Source: Rhizobium sp. 007 (GTDB lineage: Bacteria > Pseudomonadota > Alphaproteobacteria > Rhizobiales > Rhizobiaceae). Taken from it: DNA of 64,000 bases. The first letter of the stretch is position 1; each line of letters begins with the position of its first letter. Shown here piece after piece: positions 9,774 to 18,983 of this stretch. The DNA lies in assembly GCF_015353075.1 (NCBI RefSeq), contig NZ_CP064187.1, forward strand, positions 3,105,001-3,169,000, written 5' to 3'. Both the position numbers and the translations under genes were made by a program. The notes under the pieces were generated by a model that was not told the origin of the DNA, ran no database searches, and worked only from the letters and a program-made list of their open reading frames with translations.

Positions 9774-11216
9774 ATGATATCTCTTCGTTTTGCTACACCG
9801 GCACTATTGCTGTTGCTGGCGGGCTGCGTGAGCGGACCGGACCACACGCCTCCGGAGATGCCGCTGCCGGCGAAATTCGGTGAGGGCAGCACCAAGAATA
9901 TCGGTGATGTTGCGACGGTGGCCTGGTGGTCGGCCTATCGCGACAGGCAGCTCGACAGCCTGGTGGCGCGCGGCATCGACCAGAACCTCGACGTGCTGCA
10001 GGCGATGGAGCGCATCAATTCGGCGTCCTCGAATGTGACGGTCGCCGGGGCCGGTTCGCTGCCGAGCCTGGTGGTCGGTGCCTCGCACACGGTGTCGGGC
10101 CAGATGGGCTCGGAGCGCACCCGGGTGGGTGCTACCAACACCACTGGCGGCGAGGCCAATGTCTCCTGGCTGCTCGATCTCTTCGGCCAGTACCGCCGCT
10201 CCAAGGAAAGCGCGCTTGCCTCGCTCGATTCGGCCTATGCCAGCGCCGACGTGGCCCGGCTTGCCTTCCTGCAGGATCTCGTCTCGACCTATATCGACGC
10301 CCGCTTCTACCAGGAGCGCATTGCGCTGTCGAAGGCCAACCTGCAATCGCGCCGGGAGACCTACGACCTCACCAAGTTCCAGCTGGAAGCCGGGGCCGCC
10401 TCCAGGCTCGACGTCGTCCAGGCCGAGGGCCTGGTGCAGTCGACGCAGGCCGAAATCCCCGGTCTGGAAACCAACTTCCGCGTCTCGGCGCATCACATCG
10501 CCACGCTGCTCGGCCTGCCGGCCTCCTCGCTGATGGCCGAACTGCAGAGGGGGGCCGCCCAGCCGGTCTACCGTGCCGGCATCATCTCCGGCATCCCGGC
10601 CGACCTGATCCGCAACCGTCCCGACATCCGCGTGGCCGAGCGCAATCTGGCAGCGGCGACCGCCAATATCGGCGTCGCCCAATCGCAGCTTTATCCGTCG
10701 ATCGCGCTGTCCGGCTCGATCTCGCCGACCTGGGTCAACCCGGCCAGTGGCCGCGGCGGCGGCCTGACCACCTGGTCCTTCGGCCCGACGCTCAACCTGC
10801 CGATCTTCGACGGCGGCCGCCTGCGCGCCAATGTCGACATTGCCAAGTCGGACGCCAAGACCGCCTATCTCGCCTGGAAGGCAGCGGTGCTCAACGCCGT
10901 CGAGGAGGTGGAGAACGCGCTGTCGGCGGTGCGCCGCGACGCCCAGACGGTGGAAGCGCTGCGCGCCCAGGTCAAGACGACGCAGGAATCGCTGGAACTG
11001 TCGACGGCAAGCTACAAGGACGGCGCCTCCTCGCTGCTCGACGTGCTCGACGCCCAGCGCCAGGTGTCGCTGGCCCAGGCGAGCCTGGCGGCGGCCGTGC
11101 AGCAGATGGCCAAGGACTACGTCTCCCTCAACGTCGCCATCGGCGGCGGCTATGCCCCGGGCGGCAAGGTCAACTCTGTCTCCGCCACCGTGGCAAAGGG
11201 CCCCACAAAGAGCTGA
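9774..11216 (+). CDS. RND efflux outer-membrane channel lipoprotein (OprM/NodT family)
   Basis: A 480-residue TolC-like outer-membrane factor. It has a lipoprotein signal with lipobox LAGC at about residues 15-18 and two repeated halves rich in long helices. The conserved segment IRNRPDIRVAERNLAAATANIGVAQSQ marks the second half. It completes the tripartite pump with the two preceding genes; the 158-bp gap and a good CAGGAAG ribosome site allow either readthrough or separate transcription. Codon choice from about 9.9 kb onward looks more strongly G/C-ending than in the pump gene. The gene is followed by a strong terminator. Confidence 0.93.
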   Translation: MISLRFATPALLLLLAGCVSGPDHTPPEMPLPAKFGEGSTKNIGDVATVAWWSAYRDRQLDSLVARGIDQNLDVLQAMERINSASSNVTVAGAGSLPSLVVGASHTVSGQMGSERTRVGATNTTGGEANVSWLLDLFGQYRRSKESALASLDSAYASADVARLAFLQDLVSTYIDARFYQERIALSKANLQSRRETYDLTKFQLEAGAASRLDVVQAEGLVQSTQAEIPGLETNFRVSAHHIATLLGLPASSLMAELQRGAAQPVYRAGIISGIPADLIRNRPDIRVAERNLAAATANIGVAQSQLYPSIALSGSISPTWVNPASGRGGGLTTWSFGPTLNLPIFDGGRLRANVDIAKSDAKTAYLAWKAAVLNAVEEVENALSAVRRDAQTVEALRAQVKTTQESLELSTASYKDGASSLLDVLDAQRQVSLAQASLAAAVQQMAKDYVSLNVAIGGGYAPGGKVNSVSATVAKGPTKS

Positions 11217-11238
11217 GAAAGCCATTTCTATGAATGAC

Positions 11239-11265
11239 AAAAGCCCCGGCAACGGGGCTTTTTTT
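11239..11265 (+). terminator. Rho-independent terminator of the efflux operon
   Basis: GCCCCG (11243-11248), GCAA tetraloop, CGGGGC (11253-11258), followed by seven T residues and preceded by four A residues. The stem is perfect and the flanking A and T runs extend pairing. It sits 22 bp after the channel-gene stop. Confidence 0.92.
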
Positions 11266-11346
11266 ATTGCTTCTCGAAAAATCCCGTGTGCAACACGCCC
11301 TATCCCACAAAATGGATTCGACAAGCCGGTGCGCTTCAGGTACGCG

Positions 11347-11364
11347 TGATTAAACGATTAATCA
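11347..11364. promoter_or_regulatory. LacI-family operator
   Basis: TGATTAAACGATTAATCA: seven-base arms in perfect inverted repeat with a central CG step, the typical form of LacI/PurR-family operators. It lies 17 bp before the start codon of the LacI-type gene, so autoregulation and control of the downstream operon are expected. Confidence 0.8.
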
Positions 11365-11380
11365 AACACATTATGAAACC

Positions 11381-12424
11381 ATGGCTCAGCTGCGCCCGGG
11401 ACCGAACCTCAGCAGGATTGCGACGTCGCTAGGCGTGTCGGTCGCAACGGTGTCGAACGCGCTTTCGGGCAAGGGGCGCGTCTCGGAGCAGCTCGTCGGA
11501 AAGATCAGGGAACATGCCGCGGAGCTCGGATATGTTCCAAGCCAGGCGGGTCGGGCGCTTCGCACCGGCCGAAGCCGCGTGCTCGGCCTCGTTCTTCCCG
11601 ACATCGCAAATCCCCTCTTTCCCAAGATTGCGCAGGCGATCGAATTCGCCGCCGCCTCTGCCGGTTACGGCGTACTGATCGCCGACTCGCGCGGCAATGT
11701 CTCGGCGCAGACCGAAGCAATCAACCGGCTGGTCGAACGCGGCGTCGACGGTATGGTGATCGTGCCCCGCCGCGCAACGCGAATATCGGCGGCAAGCTGC
11801 CCAGTTGCGGTCATCGACACCGCATCAACCCCCGGCAACACGGTTGCAGCCGATCATTGGCAGGGTGGCGAACTGATTGCCGCTCACCTCGCTGATCTCG
11901 GCCATAAGCGAATCCTCATCATCGGCAACAATCCGGAATCGAACGTGCAGAACGATCGGGCGGGTGGCATCCGTTCGGGTCTTTGTGCGGGCATGAGCGC
12001 CGAAACGCTCTGGATCGAAAAGCTTGAACATCAGGCCGGCAGCGGCTGCCCGCTCGGACTTGCAAGAAAGGTCGAGGAGGGCTTCAGCGCCTTTGCCGCC
12101 CTGTCCGATCTTCAGGCGCTGCGGGTGCTCACGGAGCTGCAGCGCGACGGCATCGATGTGCCTGCAGAGGCCAGCGTCACCGGTTTTGACGACCTCATCT
12201 GGTCTGCGGTCGTGACACCCGCACTTACCACGGTGAAGATGGACATGGACGCCATTGCCGAGATCGCCGTATCGGCCTTGCTTAACAGCATAAACACAGG
12301 CCGCACCCGGGAGGGCGCACTCGTGACCGCGCAGAATGATCGCGTGCCCATGCAACTGATCATTCGCCAATCATCCCGGCCGGCGAAGCCGGTTCAAGAA
12401 AACCTGCAGATGGAGAACTCATGA
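11381..12424 (+). CDS. LacI-family transcriptional regulator
   Basis: A 347-residue regulator. The helix-turn-helix with hinge helix covers residues 8-60 (RIATSLGVSVATVSNALSGKG, then the LGYVPSQAGRALRTGRS hinge region). A periplasmic-binding-protein-like sensor domain follows from VLGLVLPDIANPLFPKI. It has its own operator directly upstream, and its stop is one base before the start of an ABC-transporter binding protein. It probably senses the imported substrate or a product of it. A purine or purine nucleoside is the best guess, because the operon ends in nucleoside hydrolase and adenine deaminase. Confidence 0.88.
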   Translation: MAQLRPGPNLSRIATSLGVSVATVSNALSGKGRVSEQLVGKIREHAAELGYVPSQAGRALRTGRSRVLGLVLPDIANPLFPKIAQAIEFAAASAGYGVLIADSRGNVSAQTEAINRLVERGVDGMVIVPRRATRISAASCPVAVIDTASTPGNTVAADHWQGGELIAAHLADLGHKRILIIGNNPESNVQNDRAGGIRSGLCAGMSAETLWIEKLEHQAGSGCPLGLARKVEEGFSAFAALSDLQALRVLTELQRDGIDVPAEASVTGFDDLIWSAVVTPALTTVKMDMDAIAEIAVSALLNSINTGRTREGALVTAQNDRVPMQLIIRQSSRPAKPVQENLQMENS

Positions 12425-12425
12425 C

Positions 12426-13448
12426 ATGAAGACATCCCTCATCGCATCGACAGCGCTGCTCGCGCTTATCCCGCTCGGCGCCGTGGCGCAGGATCGCACT
12501 CTGACTATTTCCGTCTATGCCTTTGCGCAGGACGACTTCAAGACGCTGGTCTATGATCCCTTCGAAAAGCAATGTGGTTGCAAGCTCGTCGTCGAGACGG
12601 GCAACAGCGTCGAACGCCTCGCCAAGATGGAGGCGAACAAGGCAAACCCGGTTGTCGACATGGCTGTCGTCTCGATGGCGGATGCGCTGTCGGCCTCCCG
12701 CAAGGGCCTGGTGGAAAAGATCGATCCGTCCAAGCTTACCAACTTTGGCAAGCTCTACGATCTCGCCAAGGACCCGAACGGCGACGGCATGAGCGTCGGC
12801 TACACGTTCTATGCCACGTCTATCGCCTACCGCTCGGACAAGATGAAAATCGAGTCCTGGGCCGATCTCCTCAAGCCGGAGTATGTCGGCCACGTCGCCT
12901 TTCCGAACGTGACCACCAACCAGGGGCCGCCGGCGCTCTATATGCTCGGCCTCGCGCTCGGCAAGGATACGCCCGACCTCAACGGACCGATCGAAGCCGT
13001 CGGCGAAAAGAAGGATGACATCGTCACCTTCTACGAGAAGTCCTCGCAGCTGATACAGCTCATGCAGCAGGAGGAAATCTGGGCCGCCCCGATCGGCCGT
13101 TTCTCCTGGGCGGGCTTCACCAAGCTCGACCTTCCGGTCGCCTGGGCGACACCGAAGGAAGGCCAGACCGGCGGTATGAATGTCATGGTCGTCACCAAAG
13201 GCTCGAAGAATCAGGATCTGGCGCTGCAGTTCATGGATTTCTGGCTCTCGACCGACATCCAGACGAAACTCGCCGAAAAGCTGATCGATAGTCCCGCAAA
13301 CAAGGACGTGAAGGTTTCCGAGGCCGCCGCCAACAACCTCACTTACGGCGAGGACACAGCCAAGAGCCTCAAGCTCATTCCGTCCGCAGCAGCGCTCGAC
13401 AATCGCGACGCATGGCTCAAGGAATGGAACGACAAGGTCGGCCAGTAA
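12426..13448 (+). CDS. ABC transporter substrate-binding protein (PotD-like family 1)
   Basis: A 340-residue periplasmic binding protein with a clear Sec signal ending at VAQ-like residues (LIPLGAVAQ, about 15-22). The mature part matches the polyamine/iron/thiamine-type solute-binding fold (TISVYAFAQDDFKTLVYDPF at the start, ATSIAYRSDKM mid-protein). Its close spacing to the LacI gene and to two permeases and an ATPase makes it the recognition component of one importer. The family is broad; purine nucleoside binding is inferred only from the two catabolic genes downstream. Confidence 0.85.
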   Translation: MKTSLIASTALLALIPLGAVAQDRTLTISVYAFAQDDFKTLVYDPFEKQCGCKLVVETGNSVERLAKMEANKANPVVDMAVVSMADALSASRKGLVEKIDPSKLTNFGKLYDLAKDPNGDGMSVGYTFYATSIAYRSDKMKIESWADLLKPEYVGHVAFPNVTTNQGPPALYMLGLALGKDTPDLNGPIEAVGEKKDDIVTFYEKSSQLIQLMQQEEIWAAPIGRFSWAGFTKLDLPVAWATPKEGQTGGMNVMVVTKGSKNQDLALQFMDFWLSTDIQTKLAEKLIDSPANKDVKVSEAAANNLTYGEDTAKSLKLIPSAAALDNRDAWLKEWNDKVGQ

Positions 13449-13514
13449 AGCGCCCATCACCCGGTTCCGGCTTGCCGGGACCGCCCATTCCGCCGCCGTT
13501 CCGAAAGGCGCATC

Positions 13515-14342
13515 ATGTTTCAGAACCGAGCAGAAGCCCTGGCGCTCGCCCTGCCCGCAGCGGTCTTTGCCGCGGTGGTTTTTCTGCTGCCCGTCGCCAT
13601 CCTGCTTTCGGAAGGCTTTCGCCTGGAAGGCGCCTGGACGCTTTCTGCCTATGGTGACTTCTTCTCCGGGACGCTGAACCGCACCGTCTTCATCCGCACC
13701 TTCAAGCTTGGTCTTGAGGTGACGGCCGTTTCGGCGATCATCGGCTATGCCGCAGCTTTCGCCATCGTCAACCTGCCGCCCAAGGGCAAGGGCCGGATGA
13801 TCGGCCTCGTTACCCTGCCGCTGATGATCTCGCCCGTTGCCCGTACCTATGCCTGGATCGTCATCCTCGGCCGCACCGGCATCGTCAACCAGGCGCTGAC
13901 CGGCATGGGCCTCAGCGACGGACCACTACGCCTTCTCTTTACTGAAACGGCCGTGTTCATCGGCCTGCTGCAGCTCTTCTTGCCTCTGATGATCCTTTCG
14001 CTGATCAGCGCGCTCGAAAATATGCCGAAGGATGCGATCCCGGCGGCCCGCGTCCTCGGCGCCAACTGGTTCCAGGTTTTCTGGAAGGTCATCCTGCCGC
14101 TCACCCGCGAAGGCCTCGTCGTCGGCGGCACGCTCGTCTTCACCGGCTCGCTGACGGCCTATATCACGCCCGCCGTGCTTGGCGGTTCCAAGGTGCTGAT
14201 GCTCGAAACATTGCTCTACCAGCAGGTCTCCGTCGCCAATAACTTCGTTTCCGCAAGCGTCATCGCCTTCATGCTGATCGTTATGAGCTTCGCCGCGAAC
14301 ATTCTGCTGAAGCGCCTGGCAACTGCAAGGAACAAGCGATGA
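13515..14342 (+). CDS. ABC transporter permease (PotB-like)
   Basis: A 275-residue inner-membrane permease with about six helices and the cytoplasmic EAA loop (AARVLGANWFQVFWKVILPL, about residues 178-197) that docks on the ATPase. ATG 13515 is preceded by GAAAGG. Its stop overlaps the ATG of the second permease by four bases, so the two are coupled. Confidence 0.9.
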   Translation: MFQNRAEALALALPAAVFAAVVFLLPVAILLSEGFRLEGAWTLSAYGDFFSGTLNRTVFIRTFKLGLEVTAVSAIIGYAAAFAIVNLPPKGKGRMIGLVTLPLMISPVARTYAWIVILGRTGIVNQALTGMGLSDGPLRLLFTETAVFIGLLQLFLPLMILSLISALENMPKDAIPAARVLGANWFQVFWKVILPLTREGLVVGGTLVFTGSLTAYITPAVLGGSKVLMLETLLYQQVSVANNFVSASVIAFMLIVMSFAANILLKRLATARNKR

Positions 14343-15118
14343 CCGCCCGTCTGTTCTCACCGATCGTGCTTTTCCTCGTGCTGGCGTTCCTGATCGGGCC
14401 ATTTCTGATCATCATCGCCGCATCGCTTTCGGCCGGGGATACGCTCGCCTTTCCGCCGCAAGGCCTCTCGCTTCGCTGGGTGATCAAGGTCTTCACCATC
14501 GAGAGCTTCCGCGACAGCTTTTCGATGTCGATGTTCCTTGCAGTCTTCGGAACGCTCGCCGCCCTCGTGCTCGGCATTCCGGCCGCCTACGCTCTGTCGC
14601 GCTATTGGCTGCCGTTCGGTGAAACGGTCCGAACCGTTGTCTCGCTGCCGATCATCGTCCCGGGCATCATCGTCGGCCTCGCATTGTTGCGTTACCTCGT
14701 CGTGCCCTTCGGCTTCAACATCACGCTGGCGCTCTTCTTCGCCCACACGGCGCTCGTCCTGCCCTATGCCGTGCGCGTCGTCTCCGCAAGCCTCAATAAT
14801 TTGCGCTCAGACATCGAGGAAGCCGCCGTGCTGCTCGGCTCGTCGCGCCTCGGCGCCTTCTTCCGTGTCGTGATGCCGAATATCCGCGGCGGCATTCTTG
14901 CCGCCTTCATCCTCGGCTTCGTCACCAGCTTCAACCAGGTGCCGGTCTCGCTTTTCCTGTCCGGCCCCGGCGTCCGCACGCTGCCAATCGATATGCTGGG
15001 CTACATGGAAACCACTTACGACCCCTCGATCGCCGCGCTCTCCTCGCTGCTCGCCTTCCTTTCCATCGGCATCGTCTTCCTCGCCGAACGCTTCCTGGGA
15101 CTGTCTCGTTATGTCTGA
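14339..15118 (+). CDS. ABC transporter permease (PotC-like)
   Basis: A 259-residue partner permease. The EAA-type loop is EEAAVLLGSSRLGAFFRVVMP at about residues 160-180. It overlaps the first permease by four bases at the start and the ATPase gene by eight bases at the end, a tight arrangement that shows one transcript. With the other permease it should form a heterodimeric channel. Confidence 0.9.
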   Translation: MTARLFSPIVLFLVLAFLIGPFLIIIAASLSAGDTLAFPPQGLSLRWVIKVFTIESFRDSFSMSMFLAVFGTLAALVLGIPAAYALSRYWLPFGETVRTVVSLPIIVPGIIVGLALLRYLVVPFGFNITLALFFAHTALVLPYAVRVVSASLNNLRSDIEEAAVLLGSSRLGAFFRVVMPNIRGGILAAFILGFVTSFNQVPVSLFLSGPGVRTLPIDMLGYMETTYDPSIAALSSLLAFLSIGIVFLAERFLGLSRYV

Positions 15119-16133
15119 TACCTATCTTCAACTCGACAAGCTGACGCTGGCCTACGGCGATACGGTCGCCGTGAAGGATCTCGACCTGTCGATCGCCAAG
15201 GGCGAACTCGTCGCCCTGCTCGGCCCTTCAGGCTGCGGCAAGACGACGACGATGCGCTCCATTGCAGGTCTGCTCGCGCCCGCCTCCGGCCGCATCAATC
15301 TCGATGGCGCCGACATCACGCGCGTTTCGGCCAACAAACGCGCCGTCGGCCTCGTCTTCCAGTCCTACGCGCTCTTCCCGCACCTGACGGTCTATGAGAA
15401 CGTCGCCTTCGGCCTCCGCCTCAAGGGTATCAACGGACAGACGCTCGATACCCGCGTCAACGCCGGCATCAAGTCAGTCGGCCTCTCCAGTTTCGCCTCA
15501 CGCAAACCCGCAGAACTCTCCGGCGGCCAGCAGCAGCGCGTGGCGCTTGCCCGTTCCATGGTCATGGAGCCGAAGGTGCTGCTGCTTGACGAGCCGCTCT
15601 CCAACCTCGACGCGCGCCTGCGCCTCGAAATGCGGGCAGAACTGCAGCGCGTGCAGAAGGAAACCGGCGTTACAATGATCTTCGTCACCCACGACCAGGC
15701 GGAGGCCCTGGCCCTTGCCGACCGTATCGTGGTCATGCTGAACGGCGGCATAGAGCAGATCGGCACGCCGGAAGAGATCTACAACAAACCGGTCTCCGCC
15801 TTCGTTGCCGATTTCGTCGGCTTCGAGAATGTCTTCAAGCTGCAGAACGGCAGGCTTGTCACGCCGAACGGCGCCATTGAACTTTCCCTTCCCGCTCCGC
15901 AGGCAGCAGGGCTGGCCTGGCGGCCCAGCTCGATCGCGCTTGGTTCCGGTCCTTTCCAGGGCGCCGTGCGCGGCACCTCCTTTGCCGGCAACACGCGCGA
16001 ATATCTGCTTGATACGCCGCTCGGGCCGATCAAGGCCGAGGTGGATGCAAGCCTGCCACCGCACGAAATCGGCGCGGCACTTTCCTTCGACCTACCGCTT
16101 AAGGCGGCTGCAACTCTTACGCGGTTCGGGTGA
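15111..16133 (+). CDS. ABC transporter ATP-binding protein (PotA/MalK-like)
   Basis: A 340-residue ATPase driving the importer. Walker A is GPSGCGKTT, the Q-loop is in VFQSYALFPHL, the signature is LSGGQQQR, Walker B is VLLLDEPLSNLD, and the switch His is in FVTHDQAEAL. A C-terminal TOBE-like regulatory domain follows from about residue 235. The ATG at 15111 overlaps the permease stop. The next gene starts four bases after this stop. Confidence 0.93.
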   Translation: MSDTYLQLDKLTLAYGDTVAVKDLDLSIAKGELVALLGPSGCGKTTTMRSIAGLLAPASGRINLDGADITRVSANKRAVGLVFQSYALFPHLTVYENVAFGLRLKGINGQTLDTRVNAGIKSVGLSSFASRKPAELSGGQQQRVALARSMVMEPKVLLLDEPLSNLDARLRLEMRAELQRVQKETGVTMIFVTHDQAEALALADRIVVMLNGGIEQIGTPEEIYNKPVSAFVADFVGFENVFKLQNGRLVTPNGAIELSLPAPQAAGLAWRPSSIALGSGPFQGAVRGTSFAGNTREYLLDTPLGPIKAEVDASLPPHEIGAALSFDLPLKAAATLTRFG

Positions 16134-16137
16134 CATC

Positions 16138-17058
16138 ATGGGCGTTTGGATCGATACCGATATGGGCTTTGACGACATCGCCGCCATTCTGGTGGTTGAT
16201 CAGTCTAAGCTCGAGATTGACGGCGTCTCGCTCGTCTTCGGCAACACGCCGCTGACTCAGGTGCAGGCAAACGCCGCTGGTGCCATGCAAACCTTCGGCT
16301 GGACATTCCCCATTCATACCGGCCGCGCCCAACCAGTCCTGGGCAAGTTCGAGACCGCTCAGGCGATCCTCGGCGATACCGGCATCCCGACGATCGGAAG
16401 AGGCCTGCCCGCAGCGGCGGCGCTTGCAATGAGCGACGCCTTCACTGCTCTTTGCCGCTGGCTTGAGGCTGACGGTCCGCGCCGTATCCTGGCGCTTGGC
16501 CCGCTGACGAATATCGCGGCGGTGGCGCTCGCGCGTCCGCATCTTGCTGCCCGCATCACCGAACTCACCTGGATGGGCGGCAGCGTCACTGCCGGCAATC
16601 ATACGGCCTCGGCGGAATTCAACGCCTTTGCCGATCCCGAAGCGCTGGCGATCGTCATCGCCCACGGCATGCCGCTGCGTATGGTCGATCTCGACCTCTG
16701 CCGCAAGGTGCTCGCCAGACCGGAAGACGCTGAACCCGTGCGCAGCGCGGGCGGCACGAGGGCCGAACTGCTGGCCGACATGTTTGCCGGTTACATCCGC
16801 ATCGGCACCAGCCGCGGCCGCCCCGCCATGGCGATCTACGATCCGTGCGCCGCCGTGGCATTCGTGGCGCCGGATGCTGTGAAGTTTCATCCCGCCCGTA
16901 TCGATGTCGAGCTGGGGGGCCGGTTGACCCGCGGCCGCACGGTGGTCGAGACGCGCGACACGCATGCCACGTTTAACGCCCAGTTCGCCGCCGATATCGA
17001 CGCCGAGACGGCGCGCACCATCATCCTCGCAGCCCTGGTCAACGAGGCCCGCACATGA
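16138..17058 (+). CDS. Nucleoside hydrolase (IunH-like)
   Basis: A 306-residue hydrolase that splits the N-glycosidic bond of nucleosides to base and ribose. The N-terminal aspartate cluster that binds calcium reads IDTDMGFDDIAA, close to the family DTDPGxDDA. The conserved LGPLTNIA and TWMGGSV segments are also present. ATG 16138 lies five bases after the ATPase stop. The stop overlaps the start of adenine deaminase, so adenosine cleavage followed by adenine deamination is a simple reading of the operon. The Pro-to-Met change in the cluster may mark a subfamily. Confidence 0.9.
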   Translation: MGVWIDTDMGFDDIAAILVVDQSKLEIDGVSLVFGNTPLTQVQANAAGAMQTFGWTFPIHTGRAQPVLGKFETAQAILGDTGIPTIGRGLPAAAALAMSDAFTALCRWLEADGPRRILALGPLTNIAAVALARPHLAARITELTWMGGSVTAGNHTASAEFNAFADPEALAIVIAHGMPLRMVDLDLCRKVLARPEDAEPVRSAGGTRAELLADMFAGYIRIGTSRGRPAMAIYDPCAAVAFVAPDAVKFHPARIDVELGGRLTRGRTVVETRDTHATFNAQFAADIDAETARTIILAALVNEART

Positions 17059-18842
17059 ACGCACAGCTTGGGCGGGAACCCGCAGACATCAATGATCCGT
17101 CGCTGCGCGCCCGCGCCGTTGCCGCCGCAAGGGGTGCTGCCCCGTTCGACGCGCTGATCACCAGCGGCAAACTGCTCGACGTGGTCACCGGCCGCTTCCG
17201 CGATGCCGATATCGGCCTCGTCGGCGCACTGATCGCCAGCGTGCATGCGCCGGGCACCCGCACCGACGCGACCGAACGCATCGATGCCGGCGGCACGTTC
17301 GTCACGCCCGGCCTGATCGATACGCACATGCATATCGAAAGCTCGATGGTGACGCCTGCCGAATATACCGCGGCCGTCCTGCCGCGCGGCGTGACGACGA
17401 TCCTGTGGGATCCGCACGAATTCGCCAATGTGCACGGCCTTGACGGCGTGCGCTGGGCGATCGAGGCTTCCCACGCTCTGCCTTTGCACATGATCCTGCT
17501 CGCCCCGTCTTGCGTTCCTTCGGCACCCGGCCTGGAAATGGCAGGCGCCGACTTTGACGCTTCGGTCATTGCCGGAATGCTGCGCTTGCCGGCGCTCGGC
17601 GGCGTTGCCGAAGTCATGAACATGCGCGGCGTCATCGACGGCGATCCGCGCATGAACGCCATCGTTCAAGCGGGGCTCGCCTCGGGCAAGCTCGTCTGCG
17701 GCCACGCTCGCGGGCTGGAAGGCGCCGATCTCAACGCCTTCATGGCGGCCGGCGTCACCTCCGATCACGAGCTGACCTCCGGCGCCGACCTTCTCTCGAA
17801 GCTTACCGCCGGAATGACGATCGAGCTCCGCGGCTCGCATGATCACCTCCTTGAGGAATTCGTCCAGACGCTGAACGGCATCGGCCATATGCCGCCAACT
17901 GTGACGCTTTGCACCGACGACGTCTTTCCGGATGAACTCGAAAGGGATGGTGCCCTCGACGACGTCATCCGGCGTCTGGTCCGCTACGGCATGAAGCCGG
18001 AATGGGCACTCCGCGCTGCGACGTTCAACGCCGCCGAACGCCTGAAACGCAACGACCTCGGCCTGATTGCCGCCGGACGACGCGCAGATATCGTCCTCTT
18101 CGAAGACCTGCAGGACTTCAAAGCCCGCACGGTCATCGCCAATGGCCACGTGACGGCGCAGAACGGCAAGCTTACGTCGCCGGTCCATTCGCTCGACTCC
18201 GCGCCGCTTACCAATTCCGTCAAGCTTTCGCCGCTAACCGAGGACGACTTCAAAGTGCCGTCGAAGGGCAATCGCGTCCGCATCGCCACGATCGACCGGC
18301 CGCGCTTTACGCAATGGGGCAAAGCCGATGCCGAGGTTAAGGACGGTTTCGTCGTTCCGCCGCCGGACTGCGCCATGATTGCCGTCGCCCATCGTCACGG
18401 CAGGGCGGATGGCCGCCCGCGCACCGGCTTCCTGAAGGGCTGGGGAAAATGGCGCGGCGCTTTCTGCACCACGGTATCGCATGACAGCCATAACCTCACC
18501 GTCTTCGGCGGCAATGCACGCGACATGGCGCTCGCTGCGAACGCCGTCATCGCGGCCGGCGGCGGCATGGCCGTTGCCAGGGATGGTCAGATCGAAGCGT
18601 TGCTGCCCCTGCCGCTTTCCGGCCTCGTCACCGAAATTTCGCTGAAGGACACCGCCTCCGCCTTCCGCAATATTCGCAAGGCAATGGAAAAGATCGTCGA
18701 CTGGCAACCGCCCTACCTTGTCTTCAAGGCCTGCTTCGGCGCGACACTCGCCTGCAACACCGGCCCGCATCAAACGGATCGAGGGATTGCGGATGTCTTG
18801 ACGGGAAAGGTGCTGGAAAGTCCGGTGCTGGAGATTTTGTAG
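17055..18842 (+). CDS. ade: Adenine deaminase
   Basis: A 595-residue amidohydrolase converting adenine to hypoxanthine and ammonia. The metal-binding motif DTHMHIESSM, the ILWDPHEFANVHG segment, the GHARGLEG motif and a C-terminal adenine-deaminase domain (HDSHNLTVFGGN) all match the family, and length is normal. It overlaps the nucleoside hydrolase by four bases and is the last gene of the LacI-controlled importer operon. A GC-rich hairpin follows at 18843. Function is well supported by family and context together. Confidence 0.93.
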   Translation: MNAQLGREPADINDPSLRARAVAAARGAAPFDALITSGKLLDVVTGRFRDADIGLVGALIASVHAPGTRTDATERIDAGGTFVTPGLIDTHMHIESSMVTPAEYTAAVLPRGVTTILWDPHEFANVHGLDGVRWAIEASHALPLHMILLAPSCVPSAPGLEMAGADFDASVIAGMLRLPALGGVAEVMNMRGVIDGDPRMNAIVQAGLASGKLVCGHARGLEGADLNAFMAAGVTSDHELTSGADLLSKLTAGMTIELRGSHDHLLEEFVQTLNGIGHMPPTVTLCTDDVFPDELERDGALDDVIRRLVRYGMKPEWALRAATFNAAERLKRNDLGLIAAGRRADIVLFEDLQDFKARTVIANGHVTAQNGKLTSPVHSLDSAPLTNSVKLSPLTEDDFKVPSKGNRVRIATIDRPRFTQWGKADAEVKDGFVVPPPDCAMIAVAHRHGRADGRPRTGFLKGWGKWRGAFCTTVSHDSHNLTVFGGNARDMALAANAVIAAGGGMAVARDGQIEALLPLPLSGLVTEISLKDTASAFRNIRKAMEKIVDWQPPYLVFKACFGATLACNTGPHQTDRGIADVLTGKVLESPVLEIL

Positions 18843-18874
18843 CGGACGGGGGAGCTTGCCGCTCCCCCCGTCCG
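18843..18874. terminator. GC-rich hairpin after adenine deaminase
   Basis: CGGACGGGGGAGC and GCTCCCCCCGTCCG face each other around a TTGCC loop, with one unpaired C. No T-run follows, so it may end transcription weakly or stabilise the 3' end. The following 100 bp (to about 18980) resemble a degraded rhizobial palindromic repeat (CCCCTTCTCCC type). Confidence 0.5.
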
Positions 18875-18983
18875 ACCTTCGGGCGAAGTTATGCCGCTGA
18901 CGAGAAGAGGAAGGTTGGGGCATCGCCGCGAGCCCCTTCTCCCTCGGTTCCGGCAGGCGGATGGAGGAGAAGGCCGCGAGCTC

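Noticed and set aside
9804..11324. A 506-codon open frame antisense to the outer-membrane channel gene
   Set aside because: High-GC genes with G/C-ending codons often leave the opposite strand open. The antisense protein has no recognisable domain, and the sense gene is clear.
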